Assembly: GCF_035918155.1 (NCBI RefSeq)
Contig: NZ_CP109327.1
Location: 1,178,001 to 1,242,000 of the forward strand
Length of the DNA: 64,000 nucleotides
Reading direction: 5' to 3'
Source of the DNA: Streptomyces sp. NBC_01591
GTDB lineage: Bacteria; Actinomycetota; Actinomycetes; Streptomycetales; Streptomycetaceae
The position numbers and the translations under genes are program-made. Positions 25,211-35,900 of the stretch are shown one piece after another. The stretch's first letter is position 1, and every line of letters begins with the position of its first letter. The notes under the pieces are model-generated. The model was not told where the DNA came from. It was given only the letters and a program-made list of their open reading frames with translations, and made no database searches.

Positions 25211-25243
25211 ACTAAGAAACACCGTATCCGGCAGGGAGCCATT

Positions 25244-27478
25244 TTGTCAAATCGGGAACGCGCCGAATTGCAGAAGGAACAGGAATTCATCGGCCGGCTC
25301 TACGACCGTGTCGATGCCCTGCGCGGAGTCGCCGCGCGGGACGTCGAGGACGCGCTGACACCGGTCGGGACCGGCCTGCAGGCCCGTCTCGAACGCGATG
25401 TGCTCGTCGCCGAACGCTCAGGTCTGCTGGCCGCCCTGAACGCGGTGGACGGCTCGCTGTGTTTCGGCCGCATCGATCTCTCCGACGGCGCCGCGCACCA
25501 CATCGGCCGTATCGGCATCCGCGAGGACGACACCGCGCACACGCCTCTGCTGATCGACTGGCGTGCGCCGGTCGCCCGCCCCTTCTACCTCGCCACCGGT
25601 CACACCCCCATGGGGCTGCGCCGACGCAGACACATCACCACCGAGGGCCGCGCCGTCACCGAACTGCACGACGAGATCCTCGACCTCCGGGACCGGGAGC
25701 GCACCGGCTTCGAGGACCCGAGCGGCGACGCCGTGCTGCTCGCCGCCCTGAACTCCGCCCGCACCGGCCGCATGGGCGACATCGTGCGGACCGTCCAGGC
25801 GGAGCAGGACCGCGTCATCCGTGCCCCGCACCGCGGGGTCCTCGTCGTCGAGGGCGGCCCCGGTACCGGCAAGACAGCGGTGGCGCTGCACCGGGCGGCC
25901 TTCCTGCTGTACGAGCACCGTGAGCTGCTCGCCAGGCGCGCTGTCCTGATCGTGGGCCCCAACCCCGCCTTCCTGCACTACATCGGCGAGGTGCTGCCCG
26001 CGCTCGGCGAGACCGGCGCCCTCCTCGCCACGCAGGCCGAACTCTTCCCCGGGGTCCACGCCCGCGGCACCGACACGCCCCGCGCCGCCGCCGTCAAGGG
26101 TGGTGAGCGGATGGCGGAGGCGCTCGCCCTCGCCGTCCGCGACCGGCAGCAGCTGCCCGAACCCGGCGCACCCCTGGTCCTCCCGCACGACGACGGGGAT
26201 CTCGTACTCGACCGGAAAATCGCCCACGAAGCCCGGCAGGCGGCCCGCGACACCCGCCTGCCGCACAATCTCGCCCGCCCGTACTTCGCCTTCCGGATCA
26301 TCGACGCCCTCACCTCGCAGCTCACCGAGCGGATCGGCGCCGACCCGTACGGCGGTCCCAACCTCCTCGGCCCCGACGACATCGCCCAGCTCGGCAAGGG
26401 CGTCGCGGCCGCCGAGGAGGTGCACTCCGCCATCGAGGAGCTGTGGCCGGCCCTCACCCCGGAGGGATTCCTCACCGACTATCTGGCCGACCCCGTGCAC
26501 GTACCGGACGAGGACGCCGAAGCCATCCGACGCACGCCCGGCGACGGGACGTGGACCCCCGCCGATGTTCCGCTGCTCGACGAGGCGGCGGAACTCCTCG
26601 GGGTCGACGACAGTGCCGAACGGGCGGCGGCCGAGGCCGAGCGCCAGGAGCGGATCGCGTACGCGCAGGGCGTGCTGGAGCTTTCGAGGGGCTCGGAGAC
26701 GTACGAGTTCGAGGACGAGGAGTCCGAGGTCCTCGCCGCCCACGACATCGTCGATGCCGAACGGATGGCGGAGCGGCAGGAGGAGGACGATCACCGCACC
26801 GCGGCCGAGCGCGCCGCCGCGGACCGGTCCTGGGCGTTCGGGCACATCATCGTCGACGAGGCGCAGGAGTTGTCGCCGATGGCGTGGCGGCTGCTGATGC
26901 GCCGTTCGCCGACGCGCTCGATGACCCTCGTCGGCGACCCGGCACAGACCTCCGAGGAGGCCGGTGTCGGCTCGTGGGAGAAGATCCTGGAGCCGTACGT
27001 CGGTGACCGCTTCGAACACGTCCAGCTCAAGGTCAACTACCGCACGCCCGCCGAGATCATGAAGCTGGCCGCCCGGGTCGTACGGGCCGAGGACCCTTCC
27101 TTCGAGCCGCCCGGCTCGGTGCGGTCCACCGGCGAGGTGCCGTGGACGCGGGACGCAGGGGAGGATCTGGCGGGTGCCGTGGCGCAGGCGGTCGCGGAGC
27201 TGACGCCCGAGGAGGGACGCCTCGCGGTGATCGCGCCGCAGGCGCTCCACGAGGAGATCGCGGCTCCGCTGGACGGGGTCACGGCCGGTGCCGAGCCGGA
27301 TCTGACCCGGCCGGTGGTACTGCTCGGTCCGCGGCAGGCCAAGGGGCTCGAATTCGACCATGTACTGGTCGTGGAGCCCGCCGGGTTCGGGGCCGGCGAC
27401 CTGTACGTGGCTCTGACCCGTGCCACGCGGCGCCTGGGCATCGTCCACCGGGAGGAGCTGCCCGAGGCGCTGCGCTGA
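25244..27478 (+). CDS. helR: HelD/HelR-type RNA-polymerase-associated helicase
   Basis: 744-residue UvrD-like ATPase of the HelD family. N-terminal coiled coil (ERAELQKEQEFIGRLYDRVDAL), Walker A GGPGTGKTAVALHRA near residue 205, Walker B IIVDEAQELSPMAWRLL near 537, motif III LVGDPAQTSEEAGVGSW, motif IV region LKVNYRTPAEIM, and motif VI LYVALTRATRRL near the end. The acidic insertion (about 480-515) is normal for the family. HelD proteins pull DNA and RNA off stalled RNA polymerase; the Streptomyces branch HelR also frees polymerase from rifamycin, which makes a role in antibiotic tolerance plausible. The start is TTG 25244 with AGGGAG before it; an upstream ATG at 25169 would add an unrelated leader. 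Confidence 0.85.
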   Translation: MSNRERAELQKEQEFIGRLYDRVDALRGVAARDVEDALTPVGTGLQARLERDVLVAERSGLLAALNAVDGSLCFGRIDLSDGAAHHIGRIGIREDDTAHTPLLIDWRAPVARPFYLATGHTPMGLRRRRHITTEGRAVTELHDEILDLRDRERTGFEDPSGDAVLLAALNSARTGRMGDIVRTVQAEQDRVIRAPHRGVLVVEGGPGTGKTAVALHRAAFLLYEHRELLARRAVLIVGPNPAFLHYIGEVLPALGETGALLATQAELFPGVHARGTDTPRAAAVKGGERMAEALALAVRDRQQLPEPGAPLVLPHDDGDLVLDRKIAHEARQAARDTRLPHNLARPYFAFRIIDALTSQLTERIGADPYGGPNLLGPDDIAQLGKGVAAAEEVHSAIEELWPALTPEGFLTDYLADPVHVPDEDAEAIRRTPGDGTWTPADVPLLDEAAELLGVDDSAERAAAEAERQERIAYAQGVLELSRGSETYEFEDEESEVLAAHDIVDAERMAERQEEDDHRTAAERAAADRSWAFGHIIVDEAQELSPMAWRLLMRRSPTRSMTLVGDPAQTSEEAGVGSWEKILEPYVGDRFEHVQLKVNYRTPAEIMKLAARVVRAEDPSFEPPGSVRSTGEVPWTRDAGEDLAGAVAQAVAELTPEEGRLAVIAPQALHEEIAAPLDGVTAGAEPDLTRPVVLLGPRQAKGLEFDHVLVVEPAGFGAGDLYVALTRATRRLGIVHREELPEALR

Positions 27479-27492
27479 CGGTGTCGGGGCAC

Positions 27493-27524
27493 GGCACCCC
27501 CGGGCGGCCCCGGCCGTGGGTGCC
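27493..27524. terminator. Hairpin between convergent helR and DUF1345 genes
   Basis: GGCACCC (27493-27499) pairs with GGGTGCC (27518-27524) around a GC-rich 18-base loop that can fold further. It lies in the 52-base gap between two converging stop codons, so it could terminate both transcripts. Confidence 0.5.
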
Positions 27525-27530
27525 GCGGCA

Positions 27531-28175
27531 TCAGCTCGTGACGATCCCGGCGACGAGATTGATCGTGGTGGCCAGGATGCTCGCGCCGAACACATAGGAC
27601 AGCAGGCAGTGCCGGAGGGCGATCGCGCGGATGGTGGAGCTGGAGACGTCGGTGTCGGAGACCTGGTAGGTCATCCCGAGGTTGTAACTGAAGTAGAGAA
27701 AGTCGACGTACTTCGGCCGGTCCTGGGAGTTGAAGTCGATCCCGCCTTCGGACGGCAGGTAGTAGAGGTACGCGTAGCGGGTGGCGTACACCAGGTGGAG
27801 CGACGCCCAGGCCATGAACACGCCGCAGAGCGCCGTCGCGGCCGCGACGTGACTCAGGTCCGAGCGGCCGACCAGGAGCAGCACCACGATGCCGACCAGT
27901 CCGCACAGGGCGGCCGCGACGACGACGAGCTCTTCGAGGACGGGCCGGAACTCCTCGCGGCGGACGTTGTGATGGGTGGTGGCCGCGTCCATGGGCCACA
28001 GCACCAGCCATCCCGTCACCACGAAGATCGTCTCCGCCGCGGCGATTCCGGCGAGCACTCCCAGCGGCGCGTGGGCCAGTACACCGGTGACCACGCCGAT
28101 CACCGTGCCGGCGATCGCGGAGCCGAGGAGCCGGGGAACGGCGGAGAGCGCCGGCCGATGGTTCATGGACGTCAC
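27531..28175 (-). CDS. DUF1345 family membrane protein
   Basis: 214-residue integral membrane protein with five or six hydrophobic segments. The conserved DUF1345 elements are present: [23 protein letters not shown] near residue 55, [17 protein letters not shown] near 120, and the signature [22 protein letters not shown], followed by the last helix [20 protein letters not shown]. Function of the family is unknown. It is convergent with helR and divergent from the molybdoenzyme gene. The ATG used is the first of two (the second three codons on). Confidence 0.88.
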   Translation of the reverse strand: MTSMNHRPALSAVPRLLGSAIAGTVIGVVTGVLAHAPLGVLAGIAAAETIFVVTGWLVLWPMDAATTHHNVRREEFRPVLEELVVVAAALCGLVGIVVLLLVGRSDLSHVAAATALCGVFMAWASLHLVYATRYAYLYYLPSEGGIDFNSQDRPKYVDFLYFSYNLGMTYQVSDTDVSSSTIRAIALRHCLLSYVFGASILATTINLVAGIVTS

Positions 28176-28404
28176 GGGTGACCACCTCGATGGCTCGGTG
28201 GATCACCGTGCCCGGCCGGGATGCCGCCCTTGAGACACAGGGCGAACAAAAAAGTACATCGCAGACTATCCGCGCACGCGCCGTGGTGCAGCCCGGCAGC
28301 ACCACGGGCGCACCCTGCCCAGAACTCCCCCGGCCGCGGTCCGCGTACCGCACCGGCGGAAGCCGAGTGGCAGGTGCGGATCCGCCTGCATAGCCTGCCC
28401 GAAA

Positions 28405-28454
28405 GGATCGTTCTTCACCTCAGGTTCTTTTCACCTCAGGATCGTTTTTCACCT
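28405..28454 (+). repeat. Direct repeats upstream of the molybdoenzyme gene
   Basis: GGATCGTTCTTCACCTCAGG (28405-28424) recurs in part as TTTTCACCTCAGG (28428-28440) and again as GGATCGTTTTTCACCTC (28439-28455). The core TTCACCTC thus occurs three times within 50 bases just before the start codon. It could be an operator array or a local slippage duplication. The rest of the 28176-28484 gap contains no gene; TAGCCT at 28391-28396 may be a -10 element. Confidence 0.6.
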
Positions 28455-28484
28455 CGCGCTCGAATGGCGGAAGGGTTGAAGGCC

Positions 28485-30797
28485 TTGAGCGCCAACCAAG
28501 ACGAGCAGCAGCCCCTGGAGCCCGCGGTCGGTCCCGCCCCCGAGGGCGATCCGGAGTTCCGCCCCTACCACCACCCCGCCGCGGGCTGGGGCGCGGCCAA
28601 GAGTGTGAGCCGTTTCCTGGTGCGCGAGGGCGCCCTGGTCGACGGTCCGCGGGCCATCATGCGGATGAACCACGAGAACACCGGGTTCGACTGCCCCGGA
28701 TGCGCGTGGCCGGACGACACCAAGGGCCTGCACCTGGACATCTGCGAGAACGGGATCAAGCACGTCACCTGGGAGATGACCCGCAAGCGGGTCGGGCGCG
28801 AGTTCTTCGCCGCCCACTCGGTGACCGAGCTGTCCGGGTGGAGCGACTACGACCTGGAGAACCAGGGCCGGCTGACTGAGCCGATGGTCTACTACCCCGA
28901 GTCGGACCACTACGTCCCGATCAGCTGGAAGGACGCGTTCGAGCTGGTCGGCAGCACCCTGCGTGAGCTCGACGACCCGAATCAGGCATCGTTCTACACC
29001 TCCGGCCGGCTCGGCAACGAGGCCACGTTCCTCTACCAGTTGATGGCCCGTGAGCTGGGCACGAACAATCTGCCGGACTGCTCCAACATGTGTCACGAGG
29101 CCAGCGGCCGAGCCCTGCAGGCATCCCTGGGCACCGGCAAGGGAACCGTCGACCTCAAGGACTGGGAGTCCGCCGACGCCCTGTTCATCCTGGGAGTCAA
29201 CGCCGCTTCCAACGCGCCCCGGATGCTCACCGCCCTCGCCGAGGCGTACCACCGTGGCGCACAGATCGTGCACATCAATCCGCTCGTCGAGGCAGCGGCC
29301 ACACGCACCATCGTCCCCCACGACTTCACGGACATGGCCCTCTTCAAGACGACCCGGACCAGCACCCTCAACCTGCAACCGCGCATCGGCGGCGACATGG
29401 CTCTGCTGCGCGGCATGGCCAAGGCGATCCTGGAGCAGTCCGAATCCGATCCCAAGGCGCTGGACCGGGAGTTCATCGACCGGCACACCGACGGCTTCGA
29501 GGAGTACCGCGCGCTGTGCGAGGCCACCTCGTGGGAGGAGATCGAGACGCAGTCCGGGCTGGGCCGCGCCGACATCCTCAAGGCGGCGCGTGTGTACGGC
29601 GAGGCCGACCGCTCCATCGTCAGCTGGTGCCTGGGGCTCACCCAGCACGAGCACGGCGTGGACACCGTACGGGAGATCGTCAACCTGCTTCTGCTCCGCG
29701 GCAATCTGGGGCGGGAAGGCGCGGGCCCCGCCCCCGTGCGGGGGCACAGCAACGTCCAGGGCAATCGGACCTGCGGCATCGATCACCGCCCCGCCGACGA
29801 GTTCCTGGACCGCCTCGCCGAGGTCTGCAAGATCCGGCCGCCCCGTGAGCACGGTCTGGACACCGTCAATACGATCAAGGCGATGCAGCGCGGCGACGTG
29901 AAGGTGTTCGTCGGTATGGGCGGCAACTTCGCCCTCGCGGCACCCGACACCCCGGCCACCTACGCGGCGCTGCGCACCTGTGAACTCACCGTCCAGGTGA
30001 GCACCAAGCTCAATCGCAGCCACCTCGTCCACGGCCGCCGGGCCCTCATCCTGCCGTGCCTCGGCCGTACCGAGAAGGACCGTCAGCGCAAGGGCGTCCA
30101 GAGCACGTCCGTCGAGGACTCGATGAGCATGGTCCACCTGTCCATCGGCATGAAACGCCCCGCCTCGTCGCACCTGCTGTCCGAGCCGGCCATCGTCGCC
30201 GGCATGGCCCGCGCCGCCCTGCCCGACAGCGCCACGCCCTGGCAGTGGTACATCGAGGACTACGACCGGATCCGCGACACCATGGCCCGGGTCCTCGACG
30301 GTTTCGAGGACTTCAACCGCCGGGTGCGCCTGCCTCTGGGCTTCCGTATCAAGCAGCCCGCCCGTGAACTGGTCTTCCTGACCCCGTCCGGACGCGCCGA
30401 GTTCTCCGCCGCCGCCCTGCCCGACGTCGTTCCCGCCCCCGGCACCCTGGCGCTGTGCACCATGCGGTCGCACGACCAGTGGAACACCACCATCTACTCC
30501 GACAACGACCGCTACCGCGGCATCAAGAACCTGCGCACGCTCGTCTTCATGAACCGGGCCGACATGCGTGAACGCGGTATCGCCGACCTCGGCCCCGTCG
30601 ACATCAAAAGCACCGCCAAGGACGGCAGTCAGCGGTCCCTCAACGGCTACCTCGCCATCCCGTACGACATCCCTCGCGGTTGTGCGGCCGGCTACATGCC
30701 GGAAATGAACGTGCTGTGCGCGCTCGGCGACTACAGCTCCCAGAGCGACCAGCCGATCATGAAACACGTCAAGGTCACCATCGGCCCCGCGGCCTGA
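28485..30797 (+). CDS. FdhF/YdeP-family molybdopterin oxidoreductase
   Basis: 770-residue protein related to the formate dehydrogenase alpha subunit, YdeP branch. Key regions: NTGFDCPGCAWPDD near residue 68 with two Cys (the classical four-Cys [4Fe-4S] pattern is reduced, as in YdeP), FYTSGRLGNEATFLYQLMARELGTNN with LPDCSNMCHEASG around 190, VNAASNAPRML, GNLGREGAGPAPVRGHSNVQGNRTCGI, VGMGGNFALAAPDTP, and the C-terminal barrel with TMRSHDQWNTTIYSDNDRYRG. It should be a cytoplasmic Mo/W-bis-MGD enzyme; YdeP of E. coli is tied to acid tolerance, but the substrate is unknown. TTG 28485 is chosen for the GGAAGGG nine bases upstream; ATG 28464 is the alternative. Confidence 0.88.
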   Translation: MSANQDEQQPLEPAVGPAPEGDPEFRPYHHPAAGWGAAKSVSRFLVREGALVDGPRAIMRMNHENTGFDCPGCAWPDDTKGLHLDICENGIKHVTWEMTRKRVGREFFAAHSVTELSGWSDYDLENQGRLTEPMVYYPESDHYVPISWKDAFELVGSTLRELDDPNQASFYTSGRLGNEATFLYQLMARELGTNNLPDCSNMCHEASGRALQASLGTGKGTVDLKDWESADALFILGVNAASNAPRMLTALAEAYHRGAQIVHINPLVEAAATRTIVPHDFTDMALFKTTRTSTLNLQPRIGGDMALLRGMAKAILEQSESDPKALDREFIDRHTDGFEEYRALCEATSWEEIETQSGLGRADILKAARVYGEADRSIVSWCLGLTQHEHGVDTVREIVNLLLLRGNLGREGAGPAPVRGHSNVQGNRTCGIDHRPADEFLDRLAEVCKIRPPREHGLDTVNTIKAMQRGDVKVFVGMGGNFALAAPDTPATYAALRTCELTVQVSTKLNRSHLVHGRRALILPCLGRTEKDRQRKGVQSTSVEDSMSMVHLSIGMKRPASSHLLSEPAIVAGMARAALPDSATPWQWYIEDYDRIRDTMARVLDGFEDFNRRVRLPLGFRIKQPARELVFLTPSGRAEFSAAALPDVVPAPGTLALCTMRSHDQWNTTIYSDNDRYRGIKNLRTLVFMNRADMRERGIADLGPVDIKSTAKDGSQRSLNGYLAIPYDIPRGCAAGYMPEMNVLCALGDYSSQSDQPIMKHVKVTIGPAA

Positions 30798-30839
30798 GCG
30801 GGCAGCGCACGGGCGGCAGCGAGGGGCGCGCGGGCGGCG

Positions 30840-31473
30840 CCGGGCACCGCTTCGCCGCCACCGGACGAACCGCTCCAGGAGGACGTGGGCCCGCTGTTCC
30901 GCGGCGGCGAGTTCGGTGGGATCGATCTCCGCCGGCCAGAGCTCGTCCGTCGCGGCGTCGTCGGCCTCGCGCAACTCCACCACGGCTGCCGCCAGGTAGA
31001 TCTGGAAACCGGGAACGACGGCTCCAGGCGGTCGTCCAGTGCGCGCTCCGCGTGTTCGGACGCCTCCGTGCACGCGGCCAGCGCGCGTTCCGCCCGGACC
31101 GCCGCATGGTCATGGACCACCAGCAGCGCACAGCCCAGCGCGATGACGATCCCGATGACGCTGCCCAGCGCACGACATCGGCACGGGAGTCGCGTACGGC
31201 CTCGCGCAGAGGTCCGAGGTCGTCCGACACCAGGCGGCGGCCGGTCACTTCCGCGCCGCAGCCTCGCAGCCACGGCTGCAGGAGCGGGCAGAGCGCGTCG
31301 CGGACCCGGCCGTCCCCGGGGAGGCCGGACTCCAGCAACTCGTCGCCGAGGACCAGCAGTTCCACGACCAGGCGGCGGGGCGCGCCGCACATGCGGGCGG
31401 TGCCGATGACCGAGCCCGCCCGGACGGTCCCGGTCGGGCTGGTGACCACCGCCCGGGAGCCGGGTTCGGTCAT
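30840..31473 (-). pseudogene. Frameshifted gene for a small membrane-anchored protein of unknown function
   Basis: Coding-like sequence runs through three frames on the minus strand. From ATG 31473 it reads MTEPGSRAVVTSPTGTVRAG through SDDLGPLREAVRDSRADVVR. At about 31165 the continuation moves to the next frame as ALGSVIGIVIALGCALLVVHDHAAVRAERAL (a membrane helix). At about 31010 it moves again to FQIYLAAAVVELREADDAATDELWPAEIDPTELAAAEQ, ending near FVRWRR. No stop ends the third segment before it runs antisense into the molybdoenzyme gene. Two small indels explain this better than three separate genes. Sequencing error is possible. Family not recognised. Confidence 0.6.
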
Positions 31474-31578
31474 GGCCCGCGCCCTCATGGAGGTCGCCCG
31501 CCGCACCGATGTGGCCGCCGCTCCGGAGCGCCTCCCCCCGGACCCCGGACCGCAGTAGACGACGGCTTACGGCCACGG

Positions 31579-32979
31579 CTACGGCTTGCTGGCCTGGGTC
31601 CGGGGCAGTCTCGTGGCCCCGACGGCGGCGAACAGGCAGAAACCGAGCACCCACCAGAAGGTGTCGCCGAACGCCGCGGAGATGTCCGGGCCGCGGGCGG
31701 ACAGCCGGTTCTGCAGGACCACGGCGAGGGCGGCGGTGCCGACCGAACCGCCCACCGTGTTGAGCAGGTTGAGCGCTCCGGACGCACGCGGGAGGTGCTC
31801 GGGCTCGATGCGGCTGTAGACGATGTTCATCACGGGCGCGCCGACCATGGCCATCCCGAAGCCGCGTACCACCAGCGCCGAGGCGATCACGGCGTCCGGG
31901 ACCCCGTGGCCGAGCTGGGTGAACGGAACCGTACCCGCGAGGATCAGCACGATGCCGGTGACCACCAGGGTCCGCGGCGCGACCTTGCTGATGGTGCGGT
32001 TGACCAGCACCGACCCGGCCGCCGCGCCCAGCCCCTGGGGGGCGAGCAGCAGTCCGGCCTCCCACGCCGACATTCCGCGGCCGGTCTGGAAGTACAGCGG
32101 CAGCAGGAACATCGTGCCGAACACCGACGCGCCCAGTACGAGCAGGGCGACGGCGGCGGCGCCGAAGGGTGGCCGGGCGAACAGCCGGGGGTCGATCAGC
32201 GGCGTGCGGCGGGTCCGCATCCCGTGCACGGTGAAGCCGGCCAGCATCGCCAGTCCCGCGGTCACGCCGACCGTGGCCGGGAGGGTGCGGTCGTGGGCGA
32301 CCTCGGTCAGCCCGAACACCAGCACGGCCAGGCCGGGCGAGAGCAGCAGGGCGCCCCGCAGATCGAACGCCGTCCGCCGTGTCGAGGGCGGCACCGCCGG
32401 CACGTGGCGGCGGGCGAGCAGGGCCGCGGCCACACCGATCGGCAGGTTGATCAGGAACAGCCACGGCCACGACGCCACGCCGAGGACGGAGCCGCCGACC
32501 AGCGGCCCGAACACCGGTGACAGCAGCGGGACGACCGCGACGACGCTGATCACCCGCCCGGTGCGGGCGGGGCCCGCGATGCGGGCCAGCAGCGCCTGCC
32601 CGGTCGCGGGCAGCAGCCCGCCGCCGAGGCCCTGGATCACCCGGAACACGATCAGGCTGGTCACCGACCAGGCCGACGCGCACAGAACCGAGCCGAGCAG
32701 GAACACGCCCACGGCGGCGAGCCAGGTCCGCCGGCCGCCGAACCGGTCGGCCAGCCAGCCGGACGCGGGCACGGCGGCGACGACGGCCAGCAGATAGGCG
32801 GTGGTGACCCACTGGATCTCGGCGACGGTGGCGCCGAACTCTTCGGTCAGGCTGTCGATGCCGACGCTGACGATCGTGGCGTCCAGCGTGGCCATGAAGG
32901 TGCCGAGCACCAGGATGAACGCGATCCGCAGCAGCTGTCCGTCCACCCGCTCGCCGGGCGGCGCGGCTTTCGCGCTCAT
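31579..32979 (-). CDS. DHA2/EmrB-type MFS exporter, probable siderophore exporter
   Basis: 466-residue 14-helix drug:H+ antiporter-type transporter. Motif A is seen as [14 protein letters not shown], the antiporter motif C region as [29 protein letters not shown], and the opening [16 protein letters not shown] with the D1 motif is typical. ATG 32979 overlaps the NRPS stop by 4 bases, so it is the last gene of the siderophore operon and most likely exports the finished siderophore. The exporter role is inferred from position; drug transport cannot be excluded. Confidence 0.85.
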   Translation of the reverse strand: MSAKAAPPGERVDGQLLRIAFILVLGTFMATLDATIVSVGIDSLTEEFGATVAEIQWVTTAYLLAVVAAVPASGWLADRFGGRRTWLAAVGVFLLGSVLCASAWSVTSLIVFRVIQGLGGGLLPATGQALLARIAGPARTGRVISVVAVVPLLSPVFGPLVGGSVLGVASWPWLFLINLPIGVAAALLARRHVPAVPPSTRRTAFDLRGALLLSPGLAVLVFGLTEVAHDRTLPATVGVTAGLAMLAGFTVHGMRTRRTPLIDPRLFARPPFGAAAVALLVLGASVFGTMFLLPLYFQTGRGMSAWEAGLLLAPQGLGAAAGSVLVNRTISKVAPRTLVVTGIVLILAGTVPFTQLGHGVPDAVIASALVVRGFGMAMVGAPVMNIVYSRIEPEHLPRASGALNLLNTVGGSVGTAALAVVLQNRLSARGPDISAAFGDTFWWVLGFCLFAAVGATRLPRTQASKP

Positions 32980-35900
32980 CGTCCCTCCAGGAGATCGAGC
33001 ACGTCGGCGTCGAGGTGCTTGTCCAGGGTGCGGAGCAGGTCGAGCAGCTCCTCGGCCAGCCCGTCGACGTCGATTCCGGCCCGGTGGGCGAGCACTCCGG
33101 TCCAGCCGTCCCCGTCCGGCATGACCGTCAGGGTCGCCGGGTGGTGCGTGGCCTCACGGAAGCGGGTGCCGACGACCGTGAGCCCTGGGGCGGGTTCACG
33201 GAGGCGATCCGGGTCGACCGGGTAGTTCTCGAACACCACCATGCTGTCGAACAGCCTGCGCCGCCCGGTCAGCCGTTCCAGGTCGGACAGGGCGACGTGG
33301 TGGTGCTCGACCAGTGCCCGTTGCCGGGCCTGCAGGCCGGCGAGCGTGTCGGCGAGTGTGCCGCCGAGCCGTGCCCGTACGGGAACGGTGTTGGCCAGCA
33401 GCCCGATGATCTCCTCCACGCCCTCCAGCTCCGGGGGACGGCAGGAGACCATGGCGCCGAAGCAGACGTCCGTGTGGCCGGACCGCCGTGCGAGCAGCAC
33501 CGCCCACGCGCCCTGCACCAGCGTGTTCACGGTCAGACCGCGCCGGGCGGCGAGGCCGGTGAGGTCGGCCACCAGTGCCGCGTCGAACTCGATGACTTCG
33601 GGTTCCTGCCATGCCGGACCGGGTTCGGCACGGCCCAGGTAGTCGCCCTCGGGCAGACCGTCCAGTTCGGCCGCCCAGGCGCCGAGGTCGGGCTCGTGGT
33701 CGGCGCACCAGCGCAGGTAGTCGGCGAACGGCACGGGGGCGGGCAGGCCGTGAGCCCCGCCGCTGACCCTCGCCGTGTAGAGGGCGAACAGCTCGGTGAG
33801 GATGCGCGGGGCCGACCAGCCGTCGGAGAGCACGTGATGGCTGGTCAGGACCAGGTCGGCGCGGTCGGGGCCGCGCCGGATCAAGGTCAGGCGGAAGAGC
33901 GGGCCCCGAGCGAGATCGAACGGCTCGGCCAGGTCGGCCGCCAGCACCTCCTCGGTCGGCCCGTCGGCCACGCGGAACTCCGGCCGGGGCGACGTGGGGA
34001 TCACCGCCAGGTCGGCGGGGAACACGGCGCCCAGGTTCGGGTGACGGTCCAGCAGGTCGGCGCCTGCGGCGCGCAGGGCGTCGGTGTCGAGCGGGCCGGC
34101 GAGGGAGAACGCCGACTGCACGGTGTAGGGGTCGGGGCGCTCGGTGCGCGAGTGCCGCAGCATCACCTCCTGCAACGGGGTGAGCGGCTGCATGTCGGCG
34201 ACCGGGCGGTCGCGGTCGAGCGCGCCGATCTCCGGGGCGGCGGCTACACGCAGGAGCGCGGTCCGCAGGTGCTCGGCCAGGTCCTCGATCTCGGCGGCGG
34301 TGAACAGCGCGGACGGCCAGGTGATCCGGACCCCGAGAGTGTCGTCGCGTACCAGGGCGTTGACCATCAGGCTGTACGGCAGGGGCATCGCGTCGGAGCC
34401 GTTCGAGCCGAGCGGGTCGGCGTCCGGGGGTGCCTGCCACGGCGTCTCCCGGTCCGGGGCGCCGGGGTACTGGCCGAGGTAGTTCCAGGCGATCTCCGGT
34501 TCCACCGGGTCCAGCAGGCCCGCCGCGGTGAGAATGCCGTGGCCGAGGCCGTCGCCCTGCGCGCGCAGCCGCTCCCTGACCGCCTTCACGTCGTCGCCCG
34601 CGTCGAGCTGCACGGGGTGGACGGCGGTGAACCAGCCGACGGTCTGGGACAGGTCGACCTGCCGCGGGCGGCCGTGGCTCTCCAGCGCGACCAGCACCTC
34701 CGGGGTCCCGCGCCAGGCCCGTGCCGCCTGGGCGAGCGCCGTCAGCAGCACGGTGTCCGGCGTGGTGCGGTAGGCGGCCGGCAGGGTCGTGATCAGGGCG
34801 CGGGTCGAGTCGGCGTCGAGCCGGATCTCGTGGTGCGTCGCGGTGGCCACGGTGTCCCGCGCCGGGTCGAGCGGGCGGGTGAGCGCCCGGGTGGCGTTCA
34901 CCCGCTGCCAGTGCGGCAGTTCGGCCCGCCGGTCGGCGTCGCGCAGCGAACGCGCCCAGCCGAGGAACGACTGGCCGTGCCGGGTCAGCGGTCCACCGGA
35001 GTATGCGTGCTCCAGGTCGTCCAGCAGGACGCGCCAGGACACACCGTCGACGACCAGGTGATGGGCGATCAGGACGAGGCGGCCCGGCCGGTCCGGTCCG
35101 GCGTCCACCCACACCACGCGCAGCAGAGGACCGGTGCGCGGGTCCATCGACTCCCGGGCCGCGGCGATCCCGGCGTCGACCGTGGCCCGCAGGTCGCCCG
35201 CCGCCCGTACCCGGGTCAGCACCTCGGCACCGGTCACCGCGCCGACCGGCGGGATGCGCAGCACGTCGCCGGCCAGGTGGGCCCGCAGTACGTCGTGACG
35301 GGCCAGGAGCGCGTCGAGCACGGCCCGCCAGGTCGTCTCGTCGCCGCCCGGCGGGACGCAGATCTCCACCCACTGGCAGAATCCGTCCGCGGCGGCCCCC
35401 GCGCGGCGCAGCAGGTTCCGCATGACCGGGGTCAGCGGCGCGTCCCCGACCGCGGGTGCCTCACCTCCGTCGAGGGCGCGCGCTCGCGCCGCGATCCCGG
35501 CGACCGTCGCTCCCTCGAACACGTCCCGCGCGCTCAGTCCGAGCCCTCGGCGCCGGGCCCGCGACACCACTTGCAGCGACACGATGCTGTCCCCGCCGAT
35601 GGCGAAGAAGTCGTCGTCGGGGCCGATTTCTTCGGTGCCCAGGACGTCCCGGAACACGCCGAGCAGCAATGCCTCGGCCTCGGTGGCGGGTTCGCGCCGC
35701 GCGGCGGCCGCGGTCTCGGGAGCCGGCAGCGCGGCGGAGTCGAGCTTGCCGCTGGGGCTCAGCGGCAGCCGGTCGATCGGCACGAGCGCCGTCGGCACCA
35801 TGTGGTCCGGCAGCTCCCCGGCCAGGTACTCGCGCACCCGCGCGGTGTCCAGGTCGGCGTCGTCGGTCGGGATGACGTAGCCGACGAGCCTGCCCTCCCG

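Noticed and set aside
25169..25243. Upstream ATG at 25169 as start of the HelR-type protein
   Set aside because: The added 25 residues are not family-like, the DNA there forms a terminator tail and hairpin, and TTG 25244 has a proper ribosome-binding site.
31474..31558. Plus-strand tail reading ALMEVARRTDVAAAPERLPP
   Set aside because: Too short and without an upstream homologous part; judged a chance open frame beside the pseudogene.
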